Assembly (NCBI GenBank): GCA_020861055.1
Contig: JAJBTD010000195.1
Location: 1-7,651, forward strand
DNA length: 7,651 bases
Reading direction: 5' to 3'
DNA from: Clostridiales bacterium
GTDB lineage: Bacteria; Bacillota; Clostridia; Oscillospirales; Oscillospiraceae
Part shown: positions 5,146 through 7,651 of the stretch, piece after piece
How the letters are laid out: each line of letters starts with the position of its first letter
Numbering within the stretch: the first letter of the stretch is position 1
Notes under the pieces: model-generated
What the model was told of the DNA's origin: nothing
Databases searched by the model: none
Seen by the model: the letters and a program-made list of their open reading frames with translations, nothing else
Translations under genes and position numbers: made by a program

Positions 5146-6012
5146 TCACTTATTGTAGGCCACCACAATACGCCGGTTCGGCTCGGTGCCGGTGGAGTAG
5201 GTGGAGATATTAGGGTGATAGTCCTGAAGCTCCGCGTGGATGACGTGGCGCTCATAGGCGTTCATGGGCTCCAGCATCATGTTCCGACGGTACTTGACCG
5301 CCTTACCCGCCGTCTTGCGGGCTAGGCGCTGGAGCGATTCCTCCCGTTTGGCCCGGTAGTTCTCGCAGTCCACATGGACCCGGATGCGGCGGTTCTGGCC
5401 GTGGTTCATGGCGTAGTTGGTCAGCTGCTGAATGGCGTCCAGCGTCTCGCCCCGGCGGCCGATGAGCGCGCCCAGGTCCTCGCCCTCCAGATTCACCTCA
5501 TAAATGCCGTCCTCGTTGATACGGACGGCGGGAGTGGCCTCTACGTCCAGATGCTCCATCAGTCCGGTGAGGAAGGTCACGATGTCCTCTGTCCGGTCTG
5601 CGGCGGGGGCGGCGGGCTCCTTTACCGGAGCCTCGGCGACAGGCGCCGCCTTGGGCGCCTCCGGCTTTTTGGGCTGCTCCTTTTTCTTCGGCTTAGGCTG
5701 CTGTCCGGCGGGCCGCTGATTGGCGGGCTTTTTCTGGCTGGGGGCGGCGGTCGGCTTTTCCTCCGGGGCCTTTTCAGGCTGCACAGGGGCGGCCGCGGGA
5801 GCCACAGGCTCCGGCTCCTTCACCGGGGCCGGGTTGGGCACCTCATAGCTCACCCGCACCTTGGCAGGGCAGCTCCCGATGCCCAGGAAGCCGGTCTTTG
5901 CCCGGTTGATAACCTCCACAGAGACGTCGTCCCGGTCCATGCCCAGCTGCTTGAGCGCTGCTGCTATGGCCAGATCCTCCGTCTTACCGGTGGTCTCGAT
6001 ATATTTGGTCAT
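5146..6012 (-). CDS. jag: Jag / KhpB (EloR), KH-R3H RNA-binding protein
   Basis: Jag, also called KhpB or EloR, is a cytosolic RNA-binding protein linked in Gram-positives to cell elongation and division, working with KhpA; its gene is usually next to yidC. The 288 residues show the expected three parts. The Jag_N domain (1-55) has KTGFLGIG at 39-46. A linker of about 80 residues (58-139) is rich in Pro, Ala, Lys and Glu. A KH domain has the GRRG loop at 185-188. The R3H domain has the Arg255-x3-His259 signature in ERHVIHAEL and ends with NRRIVVAY. GGGAG at 6023-6027 lies 10 nt before the ATG, and the gene starts 23 bp after the yidC stop, so the two are co-transcribed. It ends at the shared terminator. 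mnmE, often next in this block, is absent. Confidence 0.94.
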   Translation of the reverse strand: MTKYIETTGKTEDLAIAAALKQLGMDRDDVSVEVINRAKTGFLGIGSCPAKVRVSYEVPNPAPVKEPEPVAPAAAPVQPEKAPEEKPTAAPSQKKPANQRPAGQQPKPKKKEQPKKPEAPKAAPVAEAPVKEPAAPAADRTEDIVTFLTGLMEHLDVEATPAVRINEDGIYEVNLEGEDLGALIGRRGETLDAIQQLTNYAMNHGQNRRIRVHVDCENYRAKREESLQRLARKTAGKAVKYRRNMMLEPMNAYERHVIHAELQDYHPNISTYSTGTEPNRRIVVAYNK

Positions 6013-6035
6013 GGATGTTCAGCTCCCTTATTTTC

Positions 6036-7358
6036 TCAGATATTCTTCGTGTCCTCAGAACGCTCCGTCACCTGATCGGCGCTCTCCTCTGCGGCGTTGG
6101 CTCCGGCTTCATCCTTCGTCAGCTCCTCCGGGGCGTCCTTCAGTCTGCCCCGCTTGGCGAGCATACGCTCCAAAGCCTCCTCGTCCAGCACATCCTGGGG
6201 ATCACGGTAGGGAGTGGTGGGGTAGCGATCCGGATCATAGGCGCGGCCCCTGGCGTACCGGCGAATACCGATTTGGCCCGCGTTGCTGTCCCGGCTGGCC
6301 TTTTCCACCTTTTTCTGGGCCTGACGCACCGCCTTCTTGCCGCCCTTTTTCTTCATTTCCTCTTCTACGGCGGCGCGGCGGGCGGCGATCTCTGCCTTCT
6401 TGTTCTTTTCCTGGCTCCGGCGCTCTTCCATCCGGGCCTGACGCTCCAGCCGTTCCTTTTCAAACTTCTTGTTGATGAACTTGGCGAAGATCATGTCCTG
6501 CAGGATGCTGAAAATGGTGCTGCAGGCCATATAGACGCACATACCGGCGGGCATGATGTAGCCGAACCACAGATACATCAGGGGCATCAGATACATCATC
6601 ATCTTGCTGCTGCCGGCAGCGGCGTTGGAGGCATCGTCCTTCTTGTCATCGTCCTGCTTCTTCACCTGGTTGGACTTCATGGAGTAGCGGGAATAGAAGA
6701 AGTTGAGAATGACAATCAGAATGGGAATCAGGGCCAGGCCGATGTTGTTCCAGTTTACGGCGTCCCAGTTCCAGAACTGCCAGTCGGGAACCTCGCCCAG
6801 ATTGATGCCCAGGAAATTAAAGCTCATGGTCTGGAGCTGGCTGGCGGCGTCTCCCAGAGCCTCAGCGACGGCGTTATACAGACTGCTGTCCTTGCTGATC
6901 AGGTCCATAATATAGATTTCCTGATAGGCAGCCTGGGTGCTTTCAAAGGTGTGTCCCAGCCCCTCCAGGGTTTCTACCACGGTGGTGATCTGATCCTCTG
7001 TCAGACAGAGCATATACAGCATGGGCCGACGGATAACATAGTACAGGGCCATCAGCACAGGGAGGGGGAGCAGCGACCAGAGGCAGCCGCTCAGGGGATT
7101 GACCTTTTCCTCCTCGTAGAGCTTTTGGACCTCCATGTTATAACGCTGCTGGTCCTTGCCGTACTGCTTTTGCAGACGCTGCATCTCCTCGCTCATGGCG
7201 TTCATCCGCATCATGCTCTGTTTACTCATATAGGACAAAGGAAACAGAACCACCTTGGTCAGCAGGGTAAAGATGGCCAGAGACAGTGCATAGCTGCTGG
7301 TAAAGTTGTAGATCCACAGCAGTATCCTGCCGAAGAACTGTAAAATTGCGGTAATCAA
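6036..7358 (-). CDS. yidC: Membrane protein insertase YidC/Oxa1 family
   Basis: YidC inserts and folds membrane proteins, alone or with SecYEG. The start is TTG 7358, set by AGGAGG 8 nt upstream. The 440 residues fit a five-helix Gram-positive YidC: TM1 about 22-41; a charged cytoplasmic hairpin 44-90 ending in NPLSG; TM2 about 92-110; an extracytoplasmic loop of about 95 residues; TM3 about 206-222; a cytoplasmic loop 223-252 rich in Lys and Asp; TM4 about 254-271 and TM5 about 273-291. Lys35 in TM1 (TLLTKVVLFPL) occupies the place of the groove arginine known from Bacillus SpoIIIJ. No lipobox signal peptide is seen. The C-terminal tail (about 293-440) is unusually long, first basic and coiled-coil-like, then acidic; basic tails in Oxa1/YidC2 bind ribosomes. 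The gene follows yidD by 52 bp and precedes jag by 23 bp. Confidence 0.95.
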   Translation of the reverse strand: MITAILQFFGRILLWIYNFTSSYALSLAIFTLLTKVVLFPLSYMSKQSMMRMNAMSEEMQRLQKQYGKDQQRYNMEVQKLYEEEKVNPLSGCLWSLLPLPVLMALYYVIRRPMLYMLCLTEDQITTVVETLEGLGHTFESTQAAYQEIYIMDLISKDSSLYNAVAEALGDAASQLQTMSFNFLGINLGEVPDWQFWNWDAVNWNNIGLALIPILIVILNFFYSRYSMKSNQVKKQDDDKKDDASNAAAGSSKMMMYLMPLMYLWFGYIMPAGMCVYMACSTIFSILQDMIFAKFINKKFEKERLERQARMEERRSQEKNKKAEIAARRAAVEEEMKKKGGKKAVRQAQKKVEKASRDSNAGQIGIRRYARGRAYDPDRYPTTPYRDPQDVLDEEALERMLAKRGRLKDAPEELTKDEAGANAAEESADQVTERSEDTKNI

Positions 7359-7366
7359 GTATGTGT

Positions 7367-7372
7367 CCTCCT
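7367..7372 (-). promoter_or_regulatory. Ribosome binding site deciding the yidC TTG start
   Basis: On the minus strand a consensus AGGAGG ends 8 nt before TTG 7358. The strength and spacing of this site make TTG the likely start despite its rarity. Confidence 0.8.
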
Positions 7373-7410
7373 AGGTCGATTGTCGGAAGGAATACAGAGC
7401 GCCCCAACGA

Positions 7411-7620
7411 TTATGGCACCGGGTCATACTCGATGGACTTCTGCCGGTGGAAGGGGTGGCATTTGGAGAGACGTTTTGCCGCCAACAGACTGCCTTTGGC
7501 CGGGCCGTACTTTTTCACCGCCTGACGGGCATATTCCGAGCAGGTGGGGATAAAACGGCAGGAGGGAGGCGTCAGGGGAGAGATATGAGTCTGATAAAAC
7601 CGGATGAGCCACAGCATCAC
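7411..7620 (-). CDS. yidD: Membrane protein insertion efficiency factor YidD
   Basis: YidD is a small inner-face membrane-associated protein that improves YidC-dependent insertion. The 69-residue product is nearly all family motif: LIRFYQTHISPLTPPSCRF (5-23), PTCSEYARQAVKKYG (25-39), KRLSKCHPFH (49-58) and the terminal YDPVP. Cysteines 21, 27 and 54 are at the conserved places. Length is at the short end of the family. The start is GTG 7620 or the next codon, ATG 7617; an in-frame TGA at 7630-7632 excludes a longer N-terminus. No good Shine-Dalgarno sequence is visible, so translation may be coupled to the upstream gene, expected to be rnpA. The yidC start follows after 52 bp, in the usual rnpA-yidD-yidC-jag order. 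Confidence 0.94.
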   Translation of the reverse strand: MMLWLIRFYQTHISPLTPPSCRFIPTCSEYARQAVKKYGPAKGSLLAAKRLSKCHPFHRQKSIEYDPVP

Positions 7621-7629
7621 GCGTTTGAT

Positions 7630-7651
7630 TCAATTTTTCATGCTTCCGACC
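7630..7651 (-). CDS. rnpA: Possible 3' tip of rnpA (RNase P protein), partial
   Basis: Gene order predicts that the gene immediately upstream of yidD is rnpA, the protein subunit of RNase P. The frame ending in TGA at 7630-7632 would give the C-terminal residues VGSMKN, with the stop 9 nt before the yidD GTG, a spacing suited to coupling. A second frame ends SEA at TGA 7638-7640 and is equally possible. The fragment is too short for sequence recognition; the assignment rests on synteny alone. Confidence 0.3.

Noticed and set aside
6015..7343. Long plus-strand open frame (442 codons) opposite yidC
   Set aside because: It mirrors the codon pattern of yidC, is rich in Leu, His and Gly without recognisable domains, and extends over the yidC-jag gap. 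The yidC reading is certain.
7424..7633. Alternative minus-strand frame overlapping yidD
   Set aside because: It is a shadow frame of yidD without family motifs; the yidD frame matches its family from end to end.

Overview
The window looks like a chromosomal housekeeping segment from a GC-rich Clostridia-type Firmicute, probably an Oscillospiraceae-like gut anaerobe (Flavonifractor/Lawsonibacter type). This rests on the gene set (DarA, RicT, Jag/KhpB and a Gram-positive-style YidC), the high GC content of the coding regions, and hairpin repeats of a kind I recall from such genomes. The genus is an inference; no rRNA or other marker is present.

Left part, + strand: the last 321 codons of lepA (elongation factor 4), open at the left edge. 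A 298-bp spacer follows, holding two related hairpin elements in inverted orientation, a terminator-like hairpin and a possible 16-codon leader ORF. Then comes a compact + strand operon: a PLP-dependent Orn/Lys/Arg decarboxylase of the YaaO type, darA (c-di-AMP receptor, YaaQ), holB (DNA polymerase III delta-prime) and ricT (YaaT). This is a slimmed version of the Bacillus yaaO-tmk-yaaQ-yaaR-holB-yaaT block, without tmk and yaaR.

Right part, - strand: reading right to left, a probable rnpA 3' tip at the edge, yidD, yidC and jag (khpB). This is the conserved rpmH-rnpA-yidD-yidC-jag block for membrane protein insertion, which usually lies beside dnaA and the replication origin. The two operons converge on one bidirectional intrinsic terminator in the 61-bp ricT-jag gap. 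mnmE, which often follows jag, is not there.

How the genes relate: YidC inserts membrane proteins, with YidD as accessory factor and Jag/KhpB as its RNA-binding operon partner. HolB is a clamp-loader subunit, RicT is part of the Fe-S RicAFT complex that affects RNA processing, DarA senses c-di-AMP, and LepA acts on ribosomes. I see no novel defence or mobile system, CRISPR array, tRNA or rRNA. The most useful second looks are the inverted repeat pair after lepA, the substitutions at DarA ligand positions, the long charged tails on RicT, Jag and YidC, and the convergent arrangement of two blocks that are both near the origin in Bacillus.
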